A stretch of DNA of 64,000 nt, from assembly GCF_040954645.1 (NCBI RefSeq), contig NC_092807.1, positions 84,572,608 to 84,636,607 of the forward strand, written 5' to 3'. The notes under the pieces were generated by a model that made no database searches, was not told the origin of the DNA, and saw only the letters and a list, made by a program, of their open reading frames with translations. How positions within the stretch are numbered: the stretch's first letter is position 1; each line of letters opens with the position of its first letter. This stretch comes from Diabrotica undecimpunctata. Taxonomy: Eukaryota; Arthropoda; Insecta; Coleoptera; Chrysomelidae. A program made the position numbers and the translations under genes. Shown here piece by piece: positions 12,390-24,554 of the stretch.

Positions 12390-13105
12390 CTAAACAGTGG
12401 CGCCAATTTATGTAGTTGAAATTGTTTACACTTATTTTAACTGTTTATTTTTTATTATCTATAGATGAGTTGCGACCGATATCACAAACTTATTTATTTT
12501 CCACAAAGAAGCCCTTTAATACCTAAAATTATTACTATACAAATCTGATTCGAAATATCGTCAAAAAGTAATACACGGCATGTAAAATTTAAATTTTTAA
12601 TAAAAAGTAAAAGATTAGGCATTACTTCTGTGGTTCAAAGAACGAGCCTTTACGAAGATTGAAGTACTAATAAGGCCACCGCAATCGGGCATACCCCGGG
12701 TAATGATTAATTAATTAATCGGCTAATTCTTCAGTCACTTCTTTAATGTGATTTAATCAAATTGGTCCCTTTTAGGACCAACTATTCTAATAACATGTGT
12801 CTATAACTGTTAAGGGTATTTCTAAAGATCAAGAAACTTTACTTTACTTAAACTTATCAGACATATGAGCTAAACACGAATCTGACTTATTTCTAGTGCA
12901 GGAAACACATATAGGGCCTAACCTAGGGCATTTGGTATACAGCTGATCGTTAAAACCACATTATAGATATAGACATGCTATTTCTGTCGAAAAACAAGCA
13001 AAGAATAACTCTAAGAAGAGAGTTATTCTTATATTGTAGAGTAAGAAAGGACAAAACCAGTCAGCTGAGAGAACCTTTTAACAATGTTGAGCTTGAATCC
13101 ACCAT
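12390..13105 (+). repeat. Dispersed repeat, copy 2 (Jockey-like internal segment)
   Basis: Homologous to 2690-3350 (see the landmarks given there). This copy carries about 55 extra bases near 12905-12990. Unlike copy 1 it runs on into LINE coding sequence, which shows what the repeat belongs to. Confidence 0.75.
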
Positions 13106-13690
13106 CTACATATTTAATGAAAAATAATACAACTACCGACATTGAGGATCTGAGCACAAAGCTTATTACGAAATCTGGACCAAAAACACTACAATGGCTG
13201 ATCCGGATGATGAACAACTGTATTCAAATTATGGAGATACCCAAAGTCTAGAGACGAGCCAAAGTTGTTAACTTGCTTAAACCTGGCAAAAACTCCAACG
13301 ACTACAAAAACTATCGGCCAATATCTTTATTTTGTCAGCTATTCAAAATACTTTTGCACAAGATCGTTAATATGATATTATCGATATTAGAAGAAAAACA
13401 TAAATTAAAAGGCAAAAGTGGCTGTAGATAGGGAAGATTATGTACATCACAAATACTAAATCAAAGACCAGTACGAAAAATATCGGGTATCAGGGGTGGT
13501 ATTTTTCACTCTAAATGCCGCTTACGACACCTTAAATTACAGAATATTTCTAAAAAAACTATATGATATCCCCTTACATAACAAACTCACTTATATTGTC
13601 TCCGTATACCTACACAAGAGAAAATTTTTTGTATCACATAATGGTTACAATAGCAGTAGAAGAACAGTCTCGCTTGGGGTAGCATAAATG
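13106..13690 (+). pseudogene. Jockey-like LINE reverse transcriptase relic
   Basis: Successive RT blocks on the + strand: NTTTDIEDLSTKLI and SGPKTLQWLIRMMNN (13125-13215), AKVVNLLKPGKNSNDYKNYRPISLFCQLFKI (13258-13350), a GRLCTSQILNQ block (about 13430-13465), then the frame at 13496-13687 with FTLNAAYDTLNYRIFLKKLY and HKRKFFVSHNGYNSSRR. The order and wording are those of Jockey-clade RTs (pre-palm to palm). A stop precedes the place where the conserved QGSVLAP block should be and the YADD half is lost. Confidence 0.8.
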
Positions 13691-14530
13691 CACCTACACT
13701 GTATAACATATTTATTTTGAGATAACCTTCTATCGAGATATCATATTTAGTACACAAATAAGAGCAGAACTAAAATAATAAAAAAGCTTTATACAAGATA
13801 TTGCAGAAGATTGGATAAAATAAAAGTAGTTTTTATTAATCGGATGCTTAGATAAAACGTACAAAGACATACTCACGTAAACAAAATATATTATGAAATT
13901 TCTATAATTAAAAAAAACATCGAGTTCAGCATTGAACTAATAAAATTATATTAAATTAAAAAACAACATTATTTTTAAAAATGCAGAAAAAATAAAATTT
14001 TCTATGCAAGCGAACATTCCATTAAATAATAAGCCCAAGTCCTTTTGTATCTATATACCTGTTTTTTAAAGAACCAGTTACCTTTTAGTACGTAGTTATA
14101 CCAGGTAATACGATATCCTCTGTTACACAGTGTAATGCGTATGACATTTCACTGTCTACAAACAGTAGATAAAAATAAGGAGCCCATATAAACCGTTCAG
14201 GGTATATGTTGAAAATATACGGTATAATCGCACAGTTGCCAAACTCTCAGAGCTTACTTAAACCGATAAACGTATGGTTCAAATATACAATGAAGAAGAT
14301 CTGAACGACCCCTATAATATATACACGTGAACTAAGCGATATACATTTATGATACAGGGGTATTTACGGGCTCCAAAAAATTTTTATAAATTATTAAACT
14401 CTACATGTTGATGAATCGACTGAACCAATATTACGGAATTGTCAAGTGAGCTCCGTATATCGGTATCCACTTGACCACGGAGCTCAATTGAACCTGAATT
14501 TTAACATGGGCGGAGTTCACTTAATGCCGT
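13691..14530. other. No gene; one imperfect inverted repeat
   Basis: AT-rich and without coding motifs. At about 14438-14490 the sequence tcaagtgagctccgt faces tcaattgagctccgt in opposite orientation, an imperfect palindrome of about 50 bp directly ahead of the (TA)n tract. Its meaning is unknown. Confidence 0.45.
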
Positions 14531-14532
14531 AG

Positions 14533-14565
<33 letters not shown>

Positions 14566-14578
14566 CATATATATATAC

Positions 14579-14645
<67 letters not shown>
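14531..14645. repeat. (TA)n microsatellite
   Basis: About 115 bp of alternating TA, interrupted by a few acat/ttta variants in the first half. Confidence 0.95.
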
Positions 14646-14647
<2 letters not shown>

Positions 14648-14819
14648 GTCAAAAAATATCATGAAATTATCCGGAAAATACTTTTTAAAATTTAAACACA
14701 ATGTTATATCAGTAGGATGTTATTTATAAAATAAATTGTAAAGACTACAAATTAACATATATTGGGCAAAACCACCAATATTTACATAGAAGAGTTGTCG
14801 CACACAGATATAGTGTACA

Positions 14820-15570
14820 AACCAACAAATGAAACACTACAGCCTTAGCTAAGCATTCTCTAGAAAATAGCCATTCTTTTTCAAAAACGGCAAAACAACA
14901 AAATACATTTTTGTTCTATGCAAATATGTCAGGTGAAAAGGAGGAACCCATTATCATAGGTAAAAGCAAAAATCCTCGAGTTTTTAAGGATCATGCATTA
15001 ATAAGTAGCCTCTTGAATGGGTGTCCAATAAAAAGGCGTGGATAACAGTAGACACTCCAAGATTGTCTTGGAGAATGCTAAACTAATTTTTCTTCCACCC
15101 AGTATCAGCTCACTTTATCAACCTTTGCACCAAGGCATTATCAAGAATTTTAAAATGATTAATAGAAGCTATTATAATAAGAGGATTTTACCTTATATAG
15201 ACAGTGATTGTTCTCTTTAAGAAATAGAGAAAAACATTACCATAACCAACGCCTTAATATGGATTACAGTTACTTGGCGTACTTTTTAACGCTTTGAATG
15301 ATTTTGAAGCAGAGTAATATTTCACTTGAATAACTATTACTCACTATTAAAGACACATTAGTGAATTAAGAACAATTTGCCTTGATTAATACCGATGTGC
15401 CAACAGAAAGTGGAGAATTAACCATCAACGACTGTATTAAAGAATTAGAAGAACTAAATGAAACTATCCCTAACTCTGAATCCGAGGAGGAAGAACCTCA
15501 AGTTCTTCCTCCTCGGGTTGTAGCAAAAAAATATGAAGCAATCATTAATTTGCGATTATTTTACAAATAA
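14820..15570 (+). pseudogene. Tigger/jerky-like (pogo superfamily) transposase relic
   Basis: A DDE-type transposase of the pfam DDE_1 kind. At 14918-15010: LFYANMSGEKEEPIIIGKSK and NPRVFKDHALIS, the block between the first and second catalytic Asp. At 15038-15220: NSRHSKIVLENAKLIFLPPS then SSLYQPLHQGIIKNFKMI, the block ahead of and around the third Asp position; the residue there reads His instead of Asp (QPLHQG for the usual QPMDQG). At 15382-15570 an acidic C-terminal tail. Upstream frames near 14840-14915 are broken. The N-terminal HTH domains are not visible. Dead copy. Confidence 0.8.
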
Positions 15571-16839
15571 AAATTTAACCATAGAGTGTGTCCAAAAAAT
15601 TAATTGATATCGTTATGTTCATTTTATGTTTCTGCTTAACTGAAATTATTAAATTGAAGTTATTTGAAATTATTTATTTGAATTTTTGATTTATATTTAT
15701 TATTTATAAAATATGGAAAAGTTAAAAGGAAAGGGAAAGGGAAGGATAAACCAAATTAAAAAAAAATGTTATTTCTATGTATATGTAGCTAAAAATAGAG
15801 AGATTAGTTATAATTACCTTTTTGTGTGTATGTAAAAAGTAATATAAACTTTATATTATGGTGAATGGTTAAATTTAGAACATTAGTTTAAAATATTAGT
15901 TTAATATTAGTTTAAAATATGTAAAATAAACAAATTTGTTTCGTTATCAAAATTCTTTGGAAAAACCTCTTACCTGTGTTCTTCATAGTTTAAATCAACG
16001 ATGCCAACACATCGGTTTTTAAAAACCTCTGGGAAATTTGGTAGAGAGCTAATAGAGGTCCATTGTTATGTTGTTTATCAGACACAACAATGAGAAAGTT
16101 TGAAAGTCGATTATTATGAGAAATTGTGAAGTTTGGTTTTGTTCTTTAAATACGAAAGATAATTGGTTAAAAAAAAAGTGTGGAAGGAGGTTTTGGATGT
16201 GGGATGAATTTTGGAAGCAAGAAGGTGGATATTTGTTTTTAACGTTAGAAAAAACAACATCCAATCCTGACAAGTAAAGGAATGCCGGAAAATTTATTTT
16301 AACAATGTAAAAGTAATTTATGAATAAGAGAAAAAATTGGTCTACGAATACTGATAAGAAAAAGTTGCTGTTTAAGTTATGAAGTATTTATTCTAATATG
16401 TATGAATACAACTGATTACTTTGATTTTAATATAGATTGGATTCAAACTGTCTAAAATAAATTTCCTTCATTAGTCCATTTTGTTTAATTAATTTATATG
16501 CAGTAGGTTTTTAGGTCACAGTTTTATTTTTCTACTGTTTGTATTTGTAACCTTATAAATTTTACAAAAAGGTGAAAAGTTTACACTCTATATTTCTTTG
16601 TCACTCGGCCTATAACCAGGACCACAAATTTATAATGCGACTTTTTCCAGGAACCAAACCTACACAATCGTGTAAAGATGCGGGTAGCTTTATATTGATT
16701 TATTTTTTAATCAATATGTACTTCTTTCAACCAATGTTTCTGCATTCAAAAATGAAATAAGCAGAGTTTGGACTTGGAGTGAGGAAATATATGTTTGCAA
16801 TTCATGGCCGATTTCAAGTAAATTTACGGTAAAGTAAAG
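15571..16839. other. No recognisable feature
   Basis: AT-rich on both strands. Frames at 16049-16273 (-), 16572-16760 (+) and 16711-16926 (-) have no family motif and unremarkable composition. Confidence 0.45.
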
Positions 16840-17130
16840 CATTTTAAATAATAGAGTGATACTAATACCATAATGTAGAATACCAAGAATTAGACCGCCA
16901 GTAGAATATGCATTGAATCCAGACAACTAATAATAATAATAGACACCCATACTTTAAGGTTTAACCGTACACGGCTTTGATTCCCTCTCGATATTGGTAT
17001 TCGTGAGAAATGTCGTTCAAATTAACATAACGTTTAAATTATTAAACAGTATAGATTTTGCTTAACAATAAAATAGTATTTTTAGAGTTTTAAAATAAAA
17101 TCTGAATTTTGAATTGATTTGTGACACCCT
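16840..17130 (+). repeat. Dispersed repeat related to 38380-38640
   Basis: Shares ordered blocks with 38380-38640: taaagca.tttaaat, a tagaatac block, cacgg.tttg, gatatyg.tattcgtgag/attagtgag, tagattttgctt and aaaatct.a..t..attgatt. Divergence and indels are considerable; this copy has an extra 60-70 bp in the middle. Probably an old DNA-transposon flank, since the other copy abuts a mariner relic. Confidence 0.5.
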
Positions 17131-17779
17131 TTCGCACATTATCTAATTCTGAGGTGAATTAATCCTCTTTTTCTCTGTTTTTGTTACAATTTATTATGAG
17201 TCTAGAGAGATTTTGTTACATGTCTTCATTTCCTTTTATTTTTGCATGTAAACATGCACGTAAAAACGAACAGAAAACCCAATCGAATGATTCATGTATG
17301 TCTTAAAACAAACAGATGGTAAAAATTCTCTCCTTGGTCTCCCCTCCCTATTTCTCATTGACACCCATTGCCCATTAGTAAGACGAGTAGTTCCGATCAG
17401 AGATATTTTACATTTCTGGTTCCGATCCTAATATAGCTAAGAAACTAGAGGTGGGTCGTTGACATTTTTATCGGAACCGTTTTTCGTAAATTGTAACTAG
17501 TTGATTGTTTACCAGTAGTTTCAAATAAGCCAGTACACAAACATGTTGGCTATTATCGTTTATATGCATAAGTATTAAAGTCAAAGAAACTAACGAAGGA
17601 TATATTTATTATAACTTGAAAAATAAATTAAACAATACAAATAGTACTTACATTTACATTACACATTATTACACTTTTCTTGTTAACCGTGTTCTTCTTT
17701 TATTTAAAATTAAACCAGATTTTGAACATGTGTTCACAAGGAACAGATTTTGTTACAATACTACAATATTTTATGAATA

Positions 17780-18060
17780 TAGTGGTTAAGTTAGGATATA
17801 CCTGGCGATGGTTTTTCCACCACGGTAATGGACAGTTCCAATCTCCGTTCGAAATTTTTTGTGGGTAATATATCATCAGACAAATACATGTCGACTTCTT
17901 TTATATCTCTCGATACAGGTGTATGTTTAGATGAGTTATGTCCAATTAATTCATCAAAATACTCCATGGACTTAAGTCATCTTAACATTTTCTTTTTCTT
18001 GTACTGAAGTTTTTTTATAGAAGTAACCAGCTTCTTAATTCTCTCTTTTGTTTTTTATAA
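17780..18060 (-). pseudogene. hAT transposase C-terminal piece, inverted within the left arm
   Basis: On the - strand: KKLVTSIKK, EYFDELIGHNSS, HTPVSRDIKEVDMYLSDD, the C-terminal region of a ZBED-like hAT transposase. The sequence running on to about 17440 is the inverted counterpart of 19600-19790, the 3' flank of the main hAT copy. So the hAT 3' end is present at both sides of the element in opposite orientation. This piece keeps the RDIKEV..YLSDD block that the main copy has lost. Confidence 0.75.
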
Positions 18061-18195
18061 CTAGGTATTCTGATTAATGAATGAGTTTCGCTTTACGATT
18101 GATCTGCATTTTCGATTTCAAATCTTTATTGATAGTTCGTCAAAGGATTTATTTATTGTAAATATTCAATTAAGAATTATTTTTCTTAGTCAAAA

Positions 18196-19600
18196 TTATT
18201 GACCTAGTATAAGAATAATAATTTTATTTTCAAAAAATGCGCAATTGTAGAAGATGCAGCTTTTATGGTCCACTTTCTGAATATTGCAATGATTGAAACT
18301 TCTCCTGACGCATTCCTGTCCGTTTCGACTACTTCTACTACAAGTACTGACATACTGCCACCGCCACACAAGCGTCAAAAGGTAATGGATACTTCCATTA
18401 ATAAAAATATTAGTTTAGAACAAAAGAAACAAATAGACATGGATTTACTAAATCTATGCAAAGACTCGTTTCATCCGTTTTCCATAGTTGAAGAACGAGC
18501 TTTTAAAAAGTTTGCAGGGTGGATTCCTGGATATAAACCACCAACAAGAAAAACTTGTTCATTACGTCAGGTTCATTACTTCACTAACGTCAGGAATGTT
18601 ATATCAAAACTAAGCAAATTATTAGATCACAAGTTGTTAAAGAAGTAGAAAATATCTGTATTACTACTGACCTCTGGACATATAGAGTAACTGAGAGTTA
18701 CATCGCATTAACAGGACAATATTTAACCGAAAATTTAGAATTTAAAATGGTTTTATTAGGCTGCTGCCATTTTTCTGGAAACCATAATTCAGAAAAGATC
18801 GCTTTTGAAATTAGTGAAATTATTTCACTAATTTCAAATTTCAGTGTCTAAAAAAACACATTTCAAAAAAAGTACCTTATCTTTAGAAAGGCTTTTAAAG
18901 TATCAATTACAACATAACAAAGTTCCCAAACGGCCAATCCAAGACGTGGAAACTAGGTAGAACTTCACCTATTACATGTTAAAAAGAATGACCGAGTTAG
19001 AAGAGGCAATCCGTTCCACATTTGTATTAGCTAATACAGACTTAGACTTGGACCAAATCTAAATAATGAAGACTAGATTATTTGTTCTCAACTTTCCCAA
19101 ATTTTACGGCCTTTTAAATAAATAACAAGTACAATGAGTGGCCAAAAATACTTGAAGGGTAGTTCAGTGATTGTTATGGTACGCTGCCTGCAAGAATCTT
19201 GCAATAAAATTTTAGCAAACGGTAACCTTACATCCATAGTATCCGACGTAGTACAATTACTAATATCGTGTTTAGCAAAAAGATTTAGAGAGATAGAACA
19301 GAGTGGCACATTGTCATTATGTACATTTGTGGATTCACGATTTAAAGTGCAGGGATTTTCTGATAAAAATGCAGGTAAAAAAAACAAAAGAAAGAGTTAA
19401 GAAGCTGGTTACTTCTATAAAAAAAGAAAAAGAAGATTGTACTATTAAAAATCAACCAGTACAAGAAAAGGAAACCGATAAAGATGACTTAAGTCCATGG
19501 TGTATTTTTGAACAATTAATTGGACTCATCCTAACGTACACCTGTATCCCGATGTCGATTAAAATGGTGGAAAAACCATTGCCATGTATATCCTAACTTA
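18196..19600 (+). pseudogene. hAT transposase (ZBED-like), left arm
   Basis: Reads in several frames: FHPFSIVEERAFKKFAGWI and PGYKPPTRKT (18466-18560), CITTDLWTYRVTESYIALTG (about 18655-18715, containing the first catalytic Asp), CCHFSGNHNSEKIAFEI, then SLERLLKYQLQHNKVPK and DVETR.NFTYYMLKRMTELEEAIRS (18885-19015), and MSGQKYLKGSSVIVMVRCL, CLAKRFREIEQSGTLSL, FVDSRFKVQGFSDK (19134-19370), ending with KERVKKLVTSIKKE and a shortened C-terminal block. This is the RNase H-like hAT fold including the Trp-rich C-terminal region. The BED finger is not visible and at least four frame changes or stops are present. A 33-bp near-perfect palindrome lies inside it at 18804-18836. Confidence 0.88.
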
Positions 19601-19805
19601 ACCACTATATTCATAAAGTATTGTAAATGTGAATGTTTAGTTTATTTTTCAAGTTATAATAAATATATCCTTCATTAGTTTCTTTCACTTCAATAAATAT
19701 ACACATAAACGATAATAGTCATTATGTTTGTTTATATAGGTACTCTCTTACTTGAAACTACTATTAAACAATCATAGTTATTGATTACGAAAATCGGTTT
19801 AGTTG

Positions 19806-20213
19806 CGTTAAGAGCGTAGGCGCAAAATTTCGGGTCAATGCTTTTTAAATGTATTCATTTTTTTCGAATCCTGAGAAAACTAACAAATATTTTTGAAAAA
19901 TTTAAACGCAGAATGAAAGGTGACATTATTGCCGAAGGCCGAAAGTCCCTTAGAATAAACAAAAAGTTTCTTTGAATGAGATACTTAAAATTCAAAATCA
20001 CACTAAATTTTCTCTTTTTTCACCCCTGTAACTTATTAAAATAAACATTATAGAAGTTTTCAGAGACTTTCTTTCGGCCCTCGGTAATAATGTATTCTTT
20101 CATTCTGCGTTTAAATGTTTCAAAAATATTTATTAGTTTTCTCAGGATTCGAAAAAAAAAAAGAATGCATTTAAAAAGCATTTGCCCGAAATTTTGGGCC
20201 TACGCTCTTAACG
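19806..20213. mobile_element. MITE with about 150-bp terminal inverted repeats (left-arm copy)
   Basis: Begins cgttaagagcgtaggc and ends with its inverse, gcctacgctcttaacg. The arms include gaatcctgagaaaacta, aacgcagaatgaaag and a ggccgaaag block, mirrored in the second half, with about 100 bp of unique centre. No coding capacity. It sits directly at the 3' end of the hAT copy. Confidence 0.85.
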
Positions 20214-20736
20214 ATAAAAGACGTTGCCAAATAATTTCGTATGAAGGTTTATTTATTGTGGAGTTATATGCATTTTATTATTTTTATTGGAAATAAGGCA
20301 CAATGTGACTTTAAAATAAGCTTATTTTGATGTTTAGATTTTTAATTCGGAAATCGTACTTAAAATACGAATCATTATTAATTTTATTTATATAAAACGA
20401 TATCCAAAGTGGAAATCAAAATGTTATATTACACTTATTGTAAAGTAAAATTGTGGCATATTCCCAATAAAAAACAGTAAGCTGCCATTTAAATCCATTT
20501 CGCCCAAATTTGATTATCTTAGAACATTGTTCAAATGCTAAAAAGACAACAGGTCAAATAAAACCAATAAGTTTGGCAACGTTGAATTTCCCCTTTTTTA
20601 TTATTTCCACATGCTAGTTCGGGCGATTTAAAGGTTGGACCTAATATACCTCTCTCTTTTTAAACAGGTGTTTCTCACTCTATCTCACGTAAGCTCCATA
20701 CCGACCATAAACTTTTACCTATACTGTATATATGTA
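20214..20736. other. Spacer without gene
   Basis: AT-rich. An 11-bp inverted pair acgttgccaaa (20219) / tttggcaacgt (about 20573) may mark a short element. It contains tccaaagtggaaatc, which resembles the hairpin at 36846-36866. The segment ataccgaccataaactttta (about 20699) recurs upstream of the Penelope-like element at about 34046. The whole spacer is mirrored at about 29880-30383. Confidence 0.5.
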
Positions 20737-20741
20737 TATAT

Positions 20742-20808
<67 letters not shown>
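20737..20808. repeat. (TA)n microsatellite
   Basis: Alternating TA with a few TACA units at its start. Apparent tyrosine/isoleucine frames across it are meaningless. Confidence 0.95.
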
Positions 20809-20810
<2 letters not shown>

Positions 20811-20858
20811 AATAAGAAAAAAGAAGTACTTGTGACTCGTTTGGAACAAATATATAAC

Positions 20859-21303
20859 TGTTTTGGATGGGTTGGAGTCAATAAAAGGGCTATTGGTTAA
20901 CTATTTTTTTAATCTCGAGCTTTCAACTGTGTTTACAATTATTATCAAGAGCTAAAAAAGACAAAATATCTTACAGGGTTGAACTAAAAAGAAAAAACAA
21001 TTTTTTGTTAACTTACCAAATAAAAATTAGTTTAGTAAGTAAAAATTACTGCTAATACATTTTCAAAATAATTAATATAAAAATGTTTTAATCCAATAAA
21101 TGTTTCTCTGAAAATTTTTATAATTTTGAAAACATTTTTTTTAATACAAAAATAATTGAATTTATAAATAACTTATTTACAACCTTGTAAGATATTTTGT
21201 CTTTTTTAGCTCTTGATAATAATTGTAAACACAGTTGAAAGCTCGAGATTAAAAAAATAGTTAACCAATAGCCCTTTTATTGACTCCAACCCATCCAAAA
21301 CAG
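20859..21303 (-). mobile_element. Foldback MITE, copy M1
   Basis: Terminal inverted repeats of about 120 bp starting ctgttttggatgggttggag and ending with the inverse. The unique centre is in the opposite orientation to M2 and M3. Compared with them it carries about 13 extra bases near 21075. Both ends lie against TA-rich DNA. Non-coding. Confidence 0.9.

Positions 21304-21363
<60 letters not shown>
21304..21363. repeat. (TA)n microsatellite
   Basis: About 60 bp of pure TA between MITE M1 and inverted dimer 1. Confidence 0.95.
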
Positions 21364-21367
<4 letters not shown>

Positions 21368-21773
21368 TTCGTTGGGCTATTTAAGTTTTGCAGGATATTT
21401 AATGTGATATGGCTTTTGGAAATTTAGGTTTGTGTTGTTGGTGTCACTGGTTCTTATGTTTTCGGCGTTCAAATAAAGTCATTAATTTTGAGGTTATTTC
21501 TCATCATAAAAGCTTTCTCGGTAATTACAAAATCTCTATCAAAATAGATTTAGGAGTACTCTTTTTTTATGTATTTTAACCTTTACAACAATCCAACAGG
21601 AGTGTATTCTGATGTGAGGTGAATAGAAACATAATATTTACCATGTTCCCATTCACCCCAAACATTAGAAATTACTTTTATTTTTTTTGTTTATATAACA
21701 CCTACATAGAGTAAGATTTTTTTGTCAGTGGTTGCTCAATTTACTTTTTATTGTAATGAGTGTTTTATTACAG

Positions 21774-22992
21774 GTTATCGCAAATATGCTGCGAAAATAT
21801 CAAGCTGTGACAACTGTGAAGAAAGATCCTACACATGACAAAAAGTACAAGAAGCCCTAAATGAAATAAAAGAAGGTATTAGTTACAGACAGTGCTCCCT
21901 TAAGTATAATATACCTACTACGGTCTTACACAGATATCTAAAAAATGTTAATACAAAGCAAAAAGGAGGTCAGACCTCTCTTGATGAAGATGAAGAGTTA
22001 GTTCTCATTGACAGACTAGCAGTTTGTGTTGACTGGGGATACCCAATAGATTCTCTCACCTTACTGTTAATCGTACGAGAATATCTGGAGCGCCAGGGCA
22101 AAGTTATTTTCAAGTTCAAGAACAACACCCCTGCTCGGGATTGGCTGTATTCGTTTCTTATTCGGCACAAACAATCACTCTCAAACAGAATGTGTCAAAA
22201 CAGCAAAAGGTCGAGGGAAGCTGTGTTCACTGAGATAATTAATAAATATTTCTACGAGTTAGATGGAGAATTTAAAGACATTCCGTCAAGACACATCATC
22301 AACTATGATGAGACAAATCTTACTGATGACCCAGAAAAACGTAAAATAATTTTTAAACGAGGCTGCAAGTACCCAGAACGAGTTGTCAACTCATCAAAAG
22401 CGTCTACTTCCGTAATGTTTGCAGCTAGTAGAGAAGGTAAAATATTACCACTTTTACACATTAGGTTGTATATAAAGCTCAACATTTATACGACAGTTGA
22501 AAAGAGGGAGGTCCAAAAAACTCTCGTTTTAATCGTACGAAGTCAGGTTGGTTTGATAGTTTTTGTTTCAGTGACTGGGTTCAGCCCATTGCAATTACCT
22601 TTTTCAAGGACATAGAAGGAAAAAAAAAATACTTTATTGGGGACAACTTATCGTCTCACTTGTCAATCGATTTAATCCAATTGTGCCAAGAAAAAAACAT
22701 CAAATTTATATTTTTACGAAGTAATTCCACTCACCTTATTCAGCTCTTCGATGTGACATTCCTAAGATCCATGAAGATTACGTGGCGCAAAATAGTTGAG
22801 AAATGGAAAACAGGACCAGGTAGGAATGAATCCACAGTAGCTAAAAACAAGTTTCCTATACTATTAAAGAAATTGGTTAAAAGTCTTTCAGAGGAAAATG
22901 GCAAATCGGGGTTTAAAAAATGTGGCATCGTGCCTTTGGATCGCGCCAAAGTCCTAAGGATGCTGCTACACTTAGACAATGATAATACATAA
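21774..22992 (+). pseudogene. pogo-like DDE transposase pseudogene, copy P1
   Basis: Likely coding start just after a tttattacag acceptor-like site at 21773: MLRKYQAV, then after a frameshift near 21835 KVQEALNEIKEGISYRQ (HTH), DRLAVCVDWGYPIDSL (CENP-B-like region), NYDETNLTDDPEKRK (first catalytic Asp, about 22300). A second shift near 22462 leads to a frame with WFDSFCFSDWVQPIAITFF and a TGA stop where the reading implies Trp (about 22497). Then FIGDNLSSHLS (second Asp, about 22640), THLIQLFDVTFLRSMK (third Asp, about 22750) and a GFKKCGIVPLDRAKV C-terminus. The family is the pogo/Tigger type with a CENP-B-like N-terminus. P1 has private changes, for example Thr for Pro after AVF and Arg in place of Met near 22465. 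Confidence 0.9.
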
Positions 22993-23336
22993 TACCAGAC
23001 AATCTGTAACACAACCGCCTTTGTCAGGTTCTGTTTACTTGGAAAGGATTGAAGACACTTTTAAAGAACTTTTGAAGACATTCTGATACTCAGATATAAA
23101 AGAAAAAGAAAGCAAAAATTAATGTCGAACCGGGAAAAAGTGTTGTGGCGACAGATTTCTTCCTTCTTCTAAATCTGTCGCCACAACACTTTTTCCCGGT
23201 TCGACATTAATTTTTGCTTTCTTTTTCTTTTATATCTGAGTATCAGAATGTCTTCAAAAGTTCTTTAAAAGTGTCTTCAATCCTTTCCACGTAAACAGAA
23301 CCTGACAAAGGCGGTTGTGTTACAGATTGGCTGGTA

Positions 23337-24554
23337 TTATGTATTATCATTGTCTAAGTGTAGCAGCATCCTTAGGACTTTGGCGCGATCCAAAGGCACG
23401 ATGCCACATTTTTTAAACCCCGATTTGCCATTTTCCTCTGAAAGACTTTTAACCAATTTCTTTAATAGTATAGGAAACTTGTTTTTAGCTACTGTGGATT
23501 CATTCCTACCTGGTCCTGTTTTCCATTTCTCAACTATTTTGCGCCACGTAATCTTCATGGATCTTAAGAATGTCACATCGAAGAGCTGAATAAGGTGAGT
23601 GGAATTACTTCGTAAAAATATAAATTTGATGTTTTTTTCTTGGCACAATTGGATTAAATCGATTGACAAGTGAGACGATAAGTTGTCCCCAATAAAGTAT
23701 TTTTTTTTCCTTCTATGTCCTTGAAAAAGGTAATTGCAATGGGCTGAACCCAGTCACTGAAACAAAAACTATCAAACCAACCTGACTTCGTACGATTAAA
23801 ACGAGAGTTTTTTGGACCTCCCTCTTTTCAACTGTCATATAAATGTTGAGCTTTATATACAACATAATGTGTAAAAGTGGTAATATTTTACCTTCTCTAC
23901 TAGCTGCAAACATTACGGAAGTAGACGCTTTTGATGAGTTGACAACTCGTTCTGGGTACTTGCAGCCACGTTTAAAAATTATTTTACGTTTTTCTGGGTC
24001 ATCAGTAAGATTTGTCTCATCATAGTTGATGATGTGTCTTGACGGAATGTCTTTAAATTCTCCATCTAACTCGTAGAAATATTTATTAATTATCTCAGGG
24101 AACACAGCTTCCCTTGACCTTTTGCTCTTTTGACACATTCTGTTTGAGAGTGATTGTTTGTGCCGAATAAGAAACGAATACAGCCAATCCCGAGCAGGGG
24201 TGTTGTTCTTGAACTTGAAAATAACTTTGCCCTGGCGCTCCAGATATTCTCGTACGATTAACCGTAAGGTGAGAGAATCTATTGGGTATCCCCAGTCAAC
24301 ACAAACTGCTAGTCTGTCAATGAGAACTAACTCTTCATCTTCATCAAGAAAGGTCTGACCTCCTTTTTGCTTTGTATTAACATTTTTTAGATATCTGTGT
24401 AAGACCGTAGTAGGTATATTATACTTAAGGGAGCACTGTCTGTAACTAATACCTTCTTTTATTTCATTTAGGGCTTCTTGTACTTTTTGTCATGTGTAGG
24501 ATCTTTCTTCACAGTTATCACAGCTTGATATTTTCGCAGCATATTTGCGATAAC
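23337..24554 (-). pseudogene. pogo-like DDE transposase pseudogene, copy P2
   Basis: Mirror of P1 around 23164.5, with the same two frameshifts and the same TGA. Private changes include Met in the NIYMTV segment, Lys in place of Arg near the third Asp (SLKN on the antisense reading), and an A-to-G type change giving SRKV on the antisense strand near 24352. Shares Lys in MCQKSK and the tcaaggg variant with P3, but shares loop-proximal variants (taaacgt..., agccaatctg on its coding strand) with P4. Confidence 0.9.

Noticed and set aside
20635..20881. Long Ile/Tyr open frames over (TA)n tracts (also 29562-29927, 36461-36764, 40162-40377)
   Set aside because: Alternating TA has no stop in one phase; these frames are artefacts of the repeat and lack any other sequence support.
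22740..23012. 90-codon antisense frames beginning MLQI(V/G)WYY in all four pogo-like copies
   Set aside because: They are exact antisense shadows of the conserved transposase C-terminus; conservation comes from the sense frame and recent duplication.
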